DNA of 64,000 nt. Origin: Nocardia transvalensis. Lineage in GTDB: Bacteria; Actinomycetota; Actinomycetes; Mycobacteriales; Mycobacteriaceae. Position numbers and translations under genes: made by a program. Under the pieces are notes generated by a model. It was not told the origin of the DNA. It searched no databases and was given only the letters and a program-made list of their open reading frames with translations. Below, in pieces: positions 34,353-42,163 of this stretch. The DNA is taken from positions 186,001 through 250,000 of the forward strand of contig NZ_JADLQQ010000002.1 in NCBI RefSeq assembly GCF_015477765.1, in the 5' to 3' direction. The stretch's first letter is position 1. Each line of letters begins with the position of its first letter.

Positions 34353-35413
34353 GAGTCGTCCACTTCGCGATAGAGGGCGATGTGGCGGCGGGCGGCGATA
34401 TCCCAGGAGAACGACTCTGCATGGGCGCGACACTGTTTGGGCGAGGGTCGCGCACCGCCGAGGGCGTCGGCGAGGCGCTGCGCGAGCGCCACCGGATCGC
34501 CCGGCGGCACGACGAGCGAGGGGTCCAGGCCGCGCACGGCGTCGGGCAGGCCACCGCAGGCGGTGACTATCGCCGGACGTCCCGCGGCCAGCGATTCCAG
34601 TGCGATCAGGCCGAAACCTTCCAGCGCCAGCGACGGCACCACGGTGCAGTCGGCCCGGCTGTACCACTGCACGAGGCGGGTGTCGTCGATCCGGCCGGTG
34701 AAGCAGATCGAGGGCTGGTCGGCGGCGAGGGTGCGCAGCGACGCCTCGGCCGTACCGGTTCCGACGATCACCAGCCGCGCCTCGGGGAGGTGGTCAAGGA
34801 CGGCGGGCCAGCAGCGGATCAGCACATCGATACCCATCCGGCGCTCGAGCCGCCGCACGCACAGCACCGTCGGTGGATGATCGTCGGACGACGGGATGGT
34901 CGCGAACCGGTCCACATCGACACCGGGCGCGATGACGGCTATCCGGTCGGGCGCAACCCGATAGTCGGATATCAGCAACTGCCGGAAATGGTCGGACAGG
35001 ACGACGAAACGATCGGCGCGGGCATAACGCAGGCGTTCCAGGAGATATTTGACACGCACAGTCCGGTCGGTTTCTCCGGCGGCTCGGCTCTCCTCCGCCC
35101 AGGGCCCGTGAAAATGCACGACGAGCCGTCCTGTGGCGGGCGGACCGTACAAGCAGAAATGTCTGTCCAGTATGGTTTTGCGCGAGATATCCGCAAGATC
35201 GAAAAATGCGCGCCGGGCCCGGTGCAGCGTCTTTCCGCCCGTCGGCCCCCAGGACCGCGCCCCGTCCGGCGCCGCACCGAAAGCCGTTGCAGTAATGGCG
35301 ATCTCGTCTCGTCGCCGCAGTGCGCAGTACAGTTCGGTGAAGTATCGGTTCAATCCGCCGGGTGCCGAGCGGAACCATTCCGACCCGGTCATATGCACCC
35401 GCAGCTCTTCCAT
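34349..35413 (-). CDS. Glycosyltransferase family 4 (first gene of the polysaccharide operon)
   Basis: GT4 enzyme of 354 residues. Seen: the acceptor-side loop WFRSAPGGLNRYFTELY; the donor region TVLCVRRLERRMGIDVLI; and the glutamate pair in LALEGFGLIALESLAAGRP. It opens the minus-strand operon that runs to 22936. The ATG at 35413 (MEELRVHMTG) is chosen because the protein begins there like its relatives; the ribosome site is only a G-run, and an in-frame ATG further upstream adds a non-conserved extension. No clear promoter motif was found upstream. Confidence 0.88.
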   Translation of the reverse strand: MEELRVHMTGSEWFRSAPGGLNRYFTELYCALRRRDEIAITATAFGAAPDGARSWGPTGGKTLHRARRAFFDLADISRKTILDRHFCLYGPPATGRLVVHFHGPWAEESRAAGETDRTVRVKYLLERLRYARADRFVVLSDHFRQLLISDYRVAPDRIAVIAPGVDVDRFATIPSSDDHPPTVLCVRRLERRMGIDVLIRCWPAVLDHLPEARLVIVGTGTAEASLRTLAADQPSICFTGRIDDTRLVQWYSRADCTVVPSLALEGFGLIALESLAAGRPAIVTACGGLPDAVRGLDPSLVVPPGDPVALAQRLADALGGARPSPKQCRAHAESFSWDIAARRHIALYREVDDS

Positions 35414-35536
35414 GCGACCCCCGGGTCGATCGATCGTCGCGGTGACGGCGAACGTCTTTGCAGGCCACAGTCTAAGGGAATCGCCGCGCCGAAGACGGGC
35501 CAACGGAGAGCAATCCCGGTGGAATTGCGGAGTCGA

Positions 35537-36082
35537 TCAGCGCGGCGCGTTCAGCTTGTCAAGATCGGTGAGAACTTTTTCGTGCCATTCGATTTCGGCC
35601 TGGATCCGCAGGCGGGCGTGGTCGACGATGAGGTCGTCGGCGAGGCTCTGATCGGGCCAGCGGCGGTCGAGTTGATGTTCGATGCGGGTGGCGCGGGTGC
35701 GCAGGGCGGCGATGCGGTCCTCCAGATAGCCGCGCAGCAGGTCCCGGTCCAGGTCGGCGCTCACGGCGAGCGCGAGATCGACCGGGTCGGGCCGGATGTC
35801 GACATCGGTGAAGGCCTCATCGCGCAGCGCACGCAGCTCGCGCCTGCCCTCCTCGGTGATCTCGTACACCGTGCGCGCGGGCAGGGCGCCCTGCTGCTCG
35901 GTGCGCAGCGGGCGGATCAAACCCTCGTCCTCCATGCGATGCAACGCACCGTAGAGCGAGCCCGGCTTGACCCGCGACCACAGATCGGCCCGGTCCAGGC
36001 GGGCGTCGCGGCGCAGCTGATGGCCGTGCATCGGGCCGCGCCGCGCGAGGGCGGCCAGGACGAACAACCGGGTCTCGTTCAT
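35537..36082 (-). CDS. PadR-family transcriptional regulator
   Basis: 181-residue PadR-type repressor. The N-terminal winged helix (RLFVLAALARRGPMHGHQL, then PGSLYGALHRMEDEGLI) carries the family signature. The C-terminal Vir-like helical part (~100-181) should dimerise. PadR proteins often sense phenolics or drugs. It is divergent from the peptide deformylase gene with only 46 bases between starts, so one operator could control both. Confidence 0.93.
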   Translation of the reverse strand: MNETRLFVLAALARRGPMHGHQLRRDARLDRADLWSRVKPGSLYGALHRMEDEGLIRPLRTEQQGALPARTVYEITEEGRRELRALRDEAFTDVDIRPDPVDLALAVSADLDRDLLRGYLEDRIAALRTRATRIEHQLDRRWPDQSLADDLIVDHARLRIQAEIEWHEKVLTDLDKLNAPR

Positions 36083-36105
36083 ATCCCAAGTCTGACACGA
36101 CTACT

Positions 36106-36115
36106 CTCATTTGAG
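36106..36115. promoter_or_regulatory. Palindrome in the PadR/deformylase divergent promoter
   Basis: A perfect palindrome CTCATTTGAG, flanked on both sides by TACT, sits in the 46-base gap between the divergent padR-type and deformylase starts. It is a likely PadR operator by position and overlaps where either promoter must lie. Confidence 0.4.
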
Positions 36116-36128
36116 TACTCTCGTCGGC

Positions 36129-36698
36129 ATGGCTGTTCGACCGATTCTCATCGCCGGCGATCCCCGTCTGACCACCCCGGCCGTCCCGGTGACGGTGTTC
36201 GACGAGGCGCTGGCGGCATTCGTGGACGATCTCTTCGACACCAACACCGCGGCCGACGGGGCCGGGCTGGCGGCCAACCAGGTCGGCGATCCGCGTGCGG
36301 TTTTCGTCTACGACCTGGTCGATCACGGTGTGCGCCACCGTGGTTGCGTGGTGAATCCGATTCTGGAGACCTCCGAGATCCCGGAGACCATGCCGCATCC
36401 GGACGACGACCTGGAGGGCTGCCTGTCGGTGCCGGGGGAGTGGTTTCCCACCGGCCGCGCCCACTGGGCCAAGGTCACCGGCGTGGACGTCGGCGGTCGG
36501 CCCCTCACCGTCGCGGGCACAGGGTATTTCGCCCGCTGCCTCCAGCATGAAACCGACCACCTCGGCGGGCGCCTCTACCTCGATCGGCTGATCGGCCGCA
36601 ACCGCCGCGAGGCGCGCCGCATGCTCAAGGCCCGCGCCTGGACCACCCCCGGCCGCTCCTGGCTGCCGGGCCACGAACCCAAGCCCGTCCGGCAGTGA
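36129..36698 (+). CDS. def: Peptide deformylase
   Basis: Metal-dependent peptide deformylase, 189 residues, removing the formyl group from new proteins. All three motifs are present: [17 protein letters not shown] (metal Cys) and QHETDHLGG (HExxH metal ligands). Pairing with a PadR repressor instead of with fmt suggests a secondary, perhaps inducible copy (inferred). Start ATG 36129; a TTG 18 bases upstream is less likely. The C-terminus is Arg-rich and slightly extended. Confidence 0.95.
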   Translation: MAVRPILIAGDPRLTTPAVPVTVFDEALAAFVDDLFDTNTAADGAGLAANQVGDPRAVFVYDLVDHGVRHRGCVVNPILETSEIPETMPHPDDDLEGCLSVPGEWFPTGRAHWAKVTGVDVGGRPLTVAGTGYFARCLQHETDHLGGRLYLDRLIGRNRREARRMLKARAWTTPGRSWLPGHEPKPVRQ

Positions 36699-36701
36699 CG
36701 G

Positions 36702-37481
36702 TCAGTGCGCGAATTCGCCCAGATCCTCGACGTATTCACGATATTCGGTCAGGGCGTGGTCCAACAGGCGGCACAGGGCCGCCTGCAGGGCATTCGGGTC
36801 GGCGGGGCGGACGGTGAGGGTGCGCGAGCCGGTCTCCAGATAGCGGCCGTCGCCGTCGATGTCGTACCAGCGCACCGAGCCGACCTTGCGCGGCGGCCGG
36901 GTGCCGCGGACGCGCGGGCCACGGAACACCGTCACCACACCGGCTCCGGTGGACGGGCGGCGCACGAGTTGCTGATATCGCTCGCGGGGACCGGTCTCGC
37001 CGCTGTGGCCGATGGCGGGCTGGTGCTGCGGGGAAAGGTCGGCGGCCTCGAACTTCTCGGCGCGATGGGTGCCGGGCGGGCGTTTGGGCAGCAGTTTGGT
37101 CAGGGTGGCGGGCAGTTTGTCGGCGCCGATGATCGACACCTCGATGCGCGGGCGCAGGGTGAACTGCACCGCGAGCGCGGCGTGGCGATCGTGGCGGGCG
37201 GCGGCGACGCGGATCGGGCCCGCCTTCTCGCACACACCGTGCATTTCCGCCCACACCTCCGGATCGGTGAGCACCGCGAACGCCCGGCGCAGCAGATCGG
37301 CCTCGTCCCAGCCGAGCCGCCCGTGCTCGGAGTACTCGTGGCGCACGCGCGCCCAGAACCGATCGCGCTCATTGATATGGCTGAATCGCGACAGATAGTC
37401 GAGCGGGTAGAGCATGCGGTCGTTGGCGGGCCCATACCACAGGGCCGCGAACTCCTCGGCTTCGAAGGACCAGGACGTCAT
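36702..37481 (-). CDS. ESX secretion-associated protein, EspG family
   Basis: 259-residue EspG-like cytosolic chaperone, the type that binds PE/PPE-like substrates for type VII secretion. Seen: the N-terminal WSFEAEEFAALWYG and the DRMLYPLDYLSRF that follow the family start, and the C-terminal TVFRGPRVRG with RWYDIDGDGRYL. The ATG at 37481 (MTSWSF) has a G-rich ribosome site and matches the family N-terminus. No ESX core gene or PE/PPE/WXG gene is adjacent, so it is an orphan. Its stop faces that of the deformylase with a 3-base gap. Confidence 0.8.
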   Translation of the reverse strand: MTSWSFEAEEFAALWYGPANDRMLYPLDYLSRFSHINERDRFWARVRHEYSEHGRLGWDEADLLRRAFAVLTDPEVWAEMHGVCEKAGPIRVAAARHDRHAALAVQFTLRPRIEVSIIGADKLPATLTKLLPKRPPGTHRAEKFEAADLSPQHQPAIGHSGETGPRERYQQLVRRPSTGAGVVTVFRGPRVRGTRPPRKVGSVRWYDIDGDGRYLETGSRTLTVRPADPNALQAALCRLLDHALTEYREYVEDLGEFAH

Positions 37482-37599
37482 CCACCCCCCGATCGGCCTG
37501 CCTGCGCTGCTCAGTGATGCCTGTGTTCGCACGATGTGCGCCGTGATGGGCGATTCTGCCATACGGGGGCAAGGCAGTCGCCGCGGAATGGGAAACGGA

Positions 37600-38010
37600 T
37601 CAGCGGGTGAGTGCGGCGAGGTCGGATGAGGCCGAGCGGCCCGTAATCCGTTGCAGCAGGGGCGAGACGATGAGCGGGAGGGCCAGCTCGAACACGATCA
37701 TGGTGAGGAAGAAGGCGTTCGGCCAGCCGACGTAGGCGACCGTCATCAGGCGCACCAGGCCGCCGACGAAGAACAGCAGCATCAGGAAATGGATGAGGCC
37801 CGCGTATTTATTCAGGTCGCGGGCCGCCCAGACGCAGGCGGCGCCGTAAGCGAAGAACAACACCATGATCATCCGGATATCGCCGTCGAGGCTGGGGTTG
37901 GGGGTGTTGGCGCCGGGAATGGTCTGCGGGCCGATGAAGATATGCGACAGCGCGATGACGCTGCAGCCGATTCCGAAGACGATCAGGATCCATCGCACTG
38001 CGGTGCGCAT
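37600..38010 (-). CDS. DUF4345 membrane protein
   Basis: 136-residue membrane protein with four hydrophobic helices, recognised as DUF4345 (N-terminal WILIVFGIGCSVIALSH, then LDGDIRMIMVLFFAYG). Function is unknown. It is divergent from the TetR gene at 38131 across a strong inverted-repeat region and is the probable target of that repressor. Confidence 0.8.
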   Translation of the reverse strand: MRTAVRWILIVFGIGCSVIALSHIFIGPQTIPGANTPNPSLDGDIRMIMVLFFAYGAACVWAARDLNKYAGLIHFLMLLFFVGGLVRLMTVAYVGWPNAFFLTMIVFELALPLIVSPLLQRITGRSASSDLAALTR

Positions 38011-38060
38011 GAGCGCTCCTTCCTCCCGAAAGATGATTCCCCGTGGGGAATCGGCTAAGT

Positions 38061-38118
38061 AAACGCGTGTCTACTACCGTGCCCGTACCCTACGGCCGGT
38101 AGTAGACACGCGTCAACT
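38061..38118. promoter_or_regulatory. Paired inverted operators for the TetR regulator
   Basis: Perfect 15-base inverted arms, CGCGTGTCTACTACC at 38064-38078 and GGTAGTAGACACGCG at 38098-38112, lie 19 bases apart between the divergent DUF4345 and TetR genes. Similarity extends outward (AGT..ACGCG). Each arm is itself a dyad (AGTAGACACGCGTCAACT matches its complement at 14 of 18 positions), so there are probably two TetR dimer sites, one over each promoter. Confidence 0.75.
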
Positions 38119-38130
38119 AAGATCTCGGGC

Positions 38131-38739
38131 ATGCCGCCTCGTCGTCGACTGTCGCCCGATCAGCGCCGCGCCGAACTGCTCGACGTCGGCACGCGCATGT
38201 TCGCCGAACGCCCGTACGACGAGGTGCAGATGGACGAGATCGCCGAGCGGGCCGGAATCTCGCGGGCCCTGCTGTATCGGCACTTCCCGAGTAAGCGGGC
38301 CCTGTTCGCGGCGATCTATCAGCGGGCGGCCGACGACTTGGTCGCCGAGGTCGAATTGGCTCCCGGCACGCCGCTTCCGGAGCAGGTCGCGGCCGGGCTC
38401 GAGGCGCACTTCGACTACTTCGCCGCCAACCGCAACACCGTGCTCGCCGCCAACCGGGCCCTCGCGGGCGATCCGACCATCCAGGCGATCATCTCCGGCG
38501 AACTCGCCTCGCTGCGCCTGCGCATGCTCGACACAGCCGGTTTGACCGGCGAGTCACGCGAGGTCACCGCCGCGATCCTGATGGCCTGGCTGCGCTTCGT
38601 ACATTCGCTGTCGCTGGACTGGCTCGAACACGAAACTCCCACGCGAGAACAATTGCGCAACACCTGCATCGGCGCATTGTCCGGTGCGTTGTCGGCAGTT
38701 CAGGGTGCGCGGACCTATCAGCACGGTCGGTCCCCGTAG
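38131..38739 (+). CDS. TetR-family repressor
   Basis: 202-residue TetR regulator. The N-terminal HTH reads IAERAGISRALLYRHFPSKR; the helical C-terminal ligand domain includes SREVTAAILMAWLRFVHSL. It sits 20 bases after the inverted operator pair and is divergent from the DUF4345 membrane gene. It probably represses both genes and is released by a small hydrophobic ligand (inferred). Confidence 0.93.
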   Translation: MPPRRRLSPDQRRAELLDVGTRMFAERPYDEVQMDEIAERAGISRALLYRHFPSKRALFAAIYQRAADDLVAEVELAPGTPLPEQVAAGLEAHFDYFAANRNTVLAANRALAGDPTIQAIISGELASLRLRMLDTAGLTGESREVTAAILMAWLRFVHSLSLDWLEHETPTREQLRNTCIGALSGALSAVQGARTYQHGRSP

Positions 38740-39239
38740 CGGCGAGAACCGAGTCTCTCAACTTGAAAATGACTCTGGAAGAATGGATCTCGACACAGCG
38801 CTCACGACACCTGTTGCCGACGTTCAGCCCGTATCTCATGTCGTTGATTTCGCCAGCTCCCGTGGGTTCGGAAGCTTCGTGGCCGTCAAATGTCCACTGT
38901 TGCAAACGCGTTCGTTCGGAATCCGCGACTCTATCCGTTCATGTCTCCCGGCCGTTGGTGGCCACAGATCGCACTCGTCGCATCCAGCGAGACTGTTCCA
39001 TGGGTGTCGTTGTTACGCAAGCAACATGGTGCTCGAGCAGGGTCTCGATGATCGCGGAGCTGTGGGTTGTTCAGGTAGGGGGGCGAATCTGTTCGCTTGA
39101 ATCGTCACGATCCGATCGAGTGTTCCCGTACTCTGAGAATGAAGCGTGAGTTCCCTTGTGCCAGAGCGTATTAAAAGCACAGGCGGTGATCATGCGCTGA
39201 TGGGGTGAAGAGGGAGGGGACCACGTCATCCAATCATCG
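38740..39239. other. 500-base region without a supported gene, upstream of the RHS island
   Basis: No frame here has family similarity, a good ribosome site and high-GC codon bias together. The base composition is visibly less GC-rich than the flanks. It may hold remnants of the missing upstream part of the RHS gene or of a transferred segment; I see no transposase motifs or terminal repeats. Confidence 0.4.
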
Positions 39240-40163
39240 ATGCCCGATCTGTCATTGGTGCCTTCGCTCTCGCGAGGTCCGAGGCACTTCGGTGTCGTGC
39301 TCACCAAAAACTACACCCAGAACAACACCACCAACTGGTCCTACCCCAACATCCACGGCGACATCCTGTTCACCGCCGACGCCACCGCCACCCGCACCGG
39401 CACGATCCACCTCTACGACCCCTACGGCCAGAACATCGACCCGGCCACCGGCGAATTCGCCGACATCCCCATCCCCGCCACCGCCGAAGGCGGCATGGAC
39501 TTCGGATACCTCGGCCAACACACCGTCCCCGTCGAACACCTCGCCAGCCAACAAGCCCTCGAGATGGGAGCCCGCACCTACCTGCCCATCCTGGGCCGAT
39601 TCCTGCAAGTCGACCCCATCCTCGGCGGATCCGCCAACAATTACGACTACGTCAACGGTGACCCCATCAACACCCTGGACCTCACCGGCAAAAGCCCCGC
39701 TGCCCTTGCCTTGGGCGCGGGCGCGGGCTTGGGCCCGGTCGGGGTGGGCCTCATGGTCGGCGGAGCCGCCGTACTGGGCGGGATCTGGGTCATCAACAAA
39801 ATCACCGAAGACGACCCGGAACCATCCAAAACACCAACACCCGGCCAGTCGAGTACCGAATCGACAACAAAAGTCCATCCCAAATTCGCAGGCGAAGGAG
39901 CGGATGCCCCGCCATCTAAAGGTTCGACGGGTCGGACTACGACAGATGACAAATACGTACAAGCAGCGATGGACTGGATCAAGGAACACCCTGATCGAGG
40001 ACAAGAATTAACCGCCGTGAAGATGTCGGATACGCAGCACGGATGGGTAGAGGAGGAAGGATGGGTCAAAATGGAATATGCGGAGGGCGGATACGTTATC
40101 CACTGCGTACACAACAAGGATACTGGCGTGTACGACGACTTCAAGTACGTGGACCACGAGTAG
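39240..40163 (+). pseudogene. Orphan RHS tip with C-terminal polymorphic toxin domain
   Basis: 307 residues corresponding only to the C-terminal end of an RHS-repeat protein. The RHS-associated core is clear: HGDILFTADA, YDPYGQNIDPATG, GARTYLPILGRFLQVDPI, then NNYDYVNGDPINTLDLTGK at ~152. After it come a hydrophobic Gly-rich helix (~160-185), a Thr/Ser/Pro linker and a variable C-terminal domain (~235-307) ending VIHCVHNKDTGVYDDFKY. That ending resembles nuclease tips of Rhs/CdiA toxins as I remember them (inference). The usual N-terminal repeats, over a thousand residues, and the secretion signal are absent, so it is either a displaced cassette or a degraded gene. No good ribosome site precedes the ATG. 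Two putative immunity genes follow. Confidence 0.7.
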
Positions 40164-40301
40164 TGTAGCGTTCCTCCCCTTGGGGGACTTGTTCGCCTAC
40201 TCCAATCCCAGGGCGATGTTAGAACCATGGGATAACTGAATGGTGGCGTGTACTGTGTCCTAGAATCGGGACTGGCATCGGAGTGGGAGGTGAGAGCGCT
40301 G

Positions 40302-40721
40302 ATGAGGGTTCGGTGCGTCGGGTCATTCGGAAGCGACCTGCCGGAAGAAAGACTTCGGAACTCTGGGAATACGCCGAACACTATATTCCCGGTGGTCGTG
40401 GGTAATGAGAAAACGGTCAGGGCGATGGCGCTGTGGACCAGTGGCTTGGACGTAATGCTCGTGAGTAGATGGGGATGGCCCACATGGTTTCCGATAGAAC
40501 TTTTCGTTGTTGTGGACGGCGAAATTCCTTCGGGATGGGAATTTACAATAATCGACGGGAAGGGAAGTTTGGTACGTGCGCTGTGGGGGTATCCCGCGCT
40601 CATTCGCGATCCCCATCATAATGAGGATCTCGCCAATCGGAAGAAGTCAGCTCGCGAGGCTTTCCTTCGGGAGTCCGGTGTGAAGGGATTCGACGAGGAA
40701 ACCAAGAGATTTATCGAGTAA
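40302..40721 (+). CDS. Putative immunity protein, copy 1
   Basis: 139-residue soluble protein without a family name I can give. It is paralogous to the next gene: both share WFPIE-(L/I)-F-x-VVDGEIPSGWEFT, ALWGYP-x-L-(I/L)-RDP and AREAFLRESGV-x-GFDEET near the C-terminus. The position directly after an RHS toxin tip, the small size and the tandem duplication fit an immunity role (inferred). Start ATG 40302 (MRVRCVG) has GGGAGG upstream. GC is lower than in the surrounding chromosome. Confidence 0.55.
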   Translation: MRVRCVGSFGSDLPEERLRNSGNTPNTIFPVVVGNEKTVRAMALWTSGLDVMLVSRWGWPTWFPIELFVVVDGEIPSGWEFTIIDGKGSLVRALWGYPALIRDPHHNEDLANRKKSAREAFLRESGVKGFDEETKRFIE

Positions 40722-40852
40722 TTGGGTATGATCCCGCAACTCGAGGCGAACGTCGATCTCCTGCGGAATCAGGCGGCGTGTCGACAGCCCGACCGAGTAG
40801 CTGCGGTTCATCGGAGGTTCCCTGTCGCTTGATCATGGAAGGCAGGAGGGCC

Positions 40853-41242
40853 ATGAAGGTCCTTTGTATCGGTCCACTCGTTCCGGAAGGAGTCGGGTTT
40901 GAACCGAAATTCACGTACCCAGCGGTGGTCGGCACTGTATATCCCGTCCGGGCAATGGCGCTGATGAACAACAGCCTGACTGTGATGGTCGTGAGCAAAG
41001 ACGGATGGCCGATATGGTTTCCGATAGAAATATTTACGGTTGTGGACGGTGAAATCCCTTCAGGTTGGGAATTCACAGTACGAACCGGCGCTCTCAGTGC
41101 GTTGTGGGGATATCCTACGCTCCTCCGCGACCCTAATCATATCTGTGACATTCGCCTTCGGGGCCAGGTGGCACGCGAAGCTTTCCTTCGAGAGTCCGGA
41201 GTCGGCGGGTTCGACGAGGAAACCGAAAGGTTTATCGAGTAA
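40853..41242 (+). CDS. Putative immunity protein, copy 2
   Basis: 129-residue paralogue of the preceding gene, clearly a tandem duplication: the last ~60 bases of the two genes are nearly the same, including FIE-stop. It shares the WFPIE-I-F-x-VVDGEIPSGWEF core and GFDEETERFIE end. The N-terminus (MKVLCIGPLVPEG) is shorter. Start ATG 40853 follows a strong AGGAGGG. Divergence between copies may mean each neutralises a different toxin variant (inferred). Confidence 0.55.
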   Translation: MKVLCIGPLVPEGVGFEPKFTYPAVVGTVYPVRAMALMNNSLTVMVVSKDGWPIWFPIEIFTVVDGEIPSGWEFTVRTGALSALWGYPTLLRDPNHICDIRLRGQVAREAFLRESGVGGFDEETERFIE

Positions 41243-41344
41243 TTCACACGAAACTGCCTGGTCGCGCGCCTGACCGGCCGTGGCGAACCGGTTCGAACTC
41301 GAAAAGAACTGTCCGAAGTTCGATCTCCTTGGTTGACTTGGCGC

Positions 41345-42121
41345 ATGGATTGGGTGCGAGAGTTCTACTCCAAGAGCGGTGCCTGGTGGGGTGCGGCCGA
41401 CGCGCGGGTCACCGATCGGGATCTGCGTCGCGTGCGGCTGTTGCGGGAGCATGGTGGCTGCGCGGGGCGGGTCCTCGAACTCGGGTCTGGTTACGGCACG
41501 ACCGCGGTGGCCATGGCGCAACAGGGGTATTCGGTGACGGCGGTCGAAATCAGCGACCGCGCCGACTATACGGCGGATCTGGGCCGGGATCTGGCGCCGG
41601 AATCGCTGACCGTCCACAAAGCCGACTTCTACGAGGTCGATCTGCCCGGGCAGTTCGAGATCGTCTGCTATTGGAACGGATTCGGTGTCGGCTCGGATGC
41701 CGATCAGCGTCGGCTGCTCACCCGAATTTCGTCGCAGTGGCTGCGGCCGGGCGGGACGGCGCTGATCGACGTCTTCAACCCGTTCGTGTGGGCGAGCTGG
41801 GACGGCGACGAGGAACATCTGCTGCCCGACCCCGCCGCCGGATACGAGCACGAACTGCGCGAGCGGACCCGCTTCGACCCGATCACCTGTACCGCGATCG
41901 ACACCTGGTGGGAGACCGGCCGTCCCGAGCAGAAGATCACCCAATTCCTGCGCTGCTACACGCCCGCCGATCTCATGCTGCTGCTTGCCGGAACGGGCCT
42001 GACGCTGGCCGGGCTCGTCGTGGGAGACGAAAAGTTCGCTCCGGCTCCGCATCCCGGGCTGGATACGCTGCTGCGGCAGCAGCACGAGTATGTGGCGATC
42101 CTGCACCGGTCGACCCGCTGA
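41345..42121 (+). CDS. Class I SAM-dependent methyltransferase
   Basis: 258-residue methyltransferase of unknown substrate. The SAM-binding motif I reads VLELGSGYGTTAVAMAQQG, followed by the acidic VTAVEIS and motif LRPGGTALIDVFNP. A WYGGF-like acceptor region is not seen; the N-terminal WVREFYSKSGAWWG is a small-molecule methyltransferase feature. The start ATG 41345 is chosen over an upstream codon because the preceding residues are not conserved-looking. Downstream, in the same direction, lies the AAA ATPase with a 42-base gap. Confidence 0.82.
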   Translation: MDWVREFYSKSGAWWGAADARVTDRDLRRVRLLREHGGCAGRVLELGSGYGTTAVAMAQQGYSVTAVEISDRADYTADLGRDLAPESLTVHKADFYEVDLPGQFEIVCYWNGFGVGSDADQRRLLTRISSQWLRPGGTALIDVFNPFVWASWDGDEEHLLPDPAAGYEHELRERTRFDPITCTAIDTWWETGRPEQKITQFLRCYTPADLMLLLAGTGLTLAGLVVGDEKFAPAPHPGLDTLLRQQHEYVAILHRSTR

Positions 42122-42163
42122 AAATGGTTGGACCGGCGCCGGAAATATCCGGATTATCGTCGA

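Noticed and set aside
37482..37562. 27-codon N-terminal extension of the EspG protein
   Set aside because: The family begins at the WSF motif, and ATG 37481 has its own ribosome site.
38740..39239. Insertion sequence or transposase remnant before the RHS fragment
   Set aside because: No DDE-type motif, terminal inverted repeats or target duplication could be seen.
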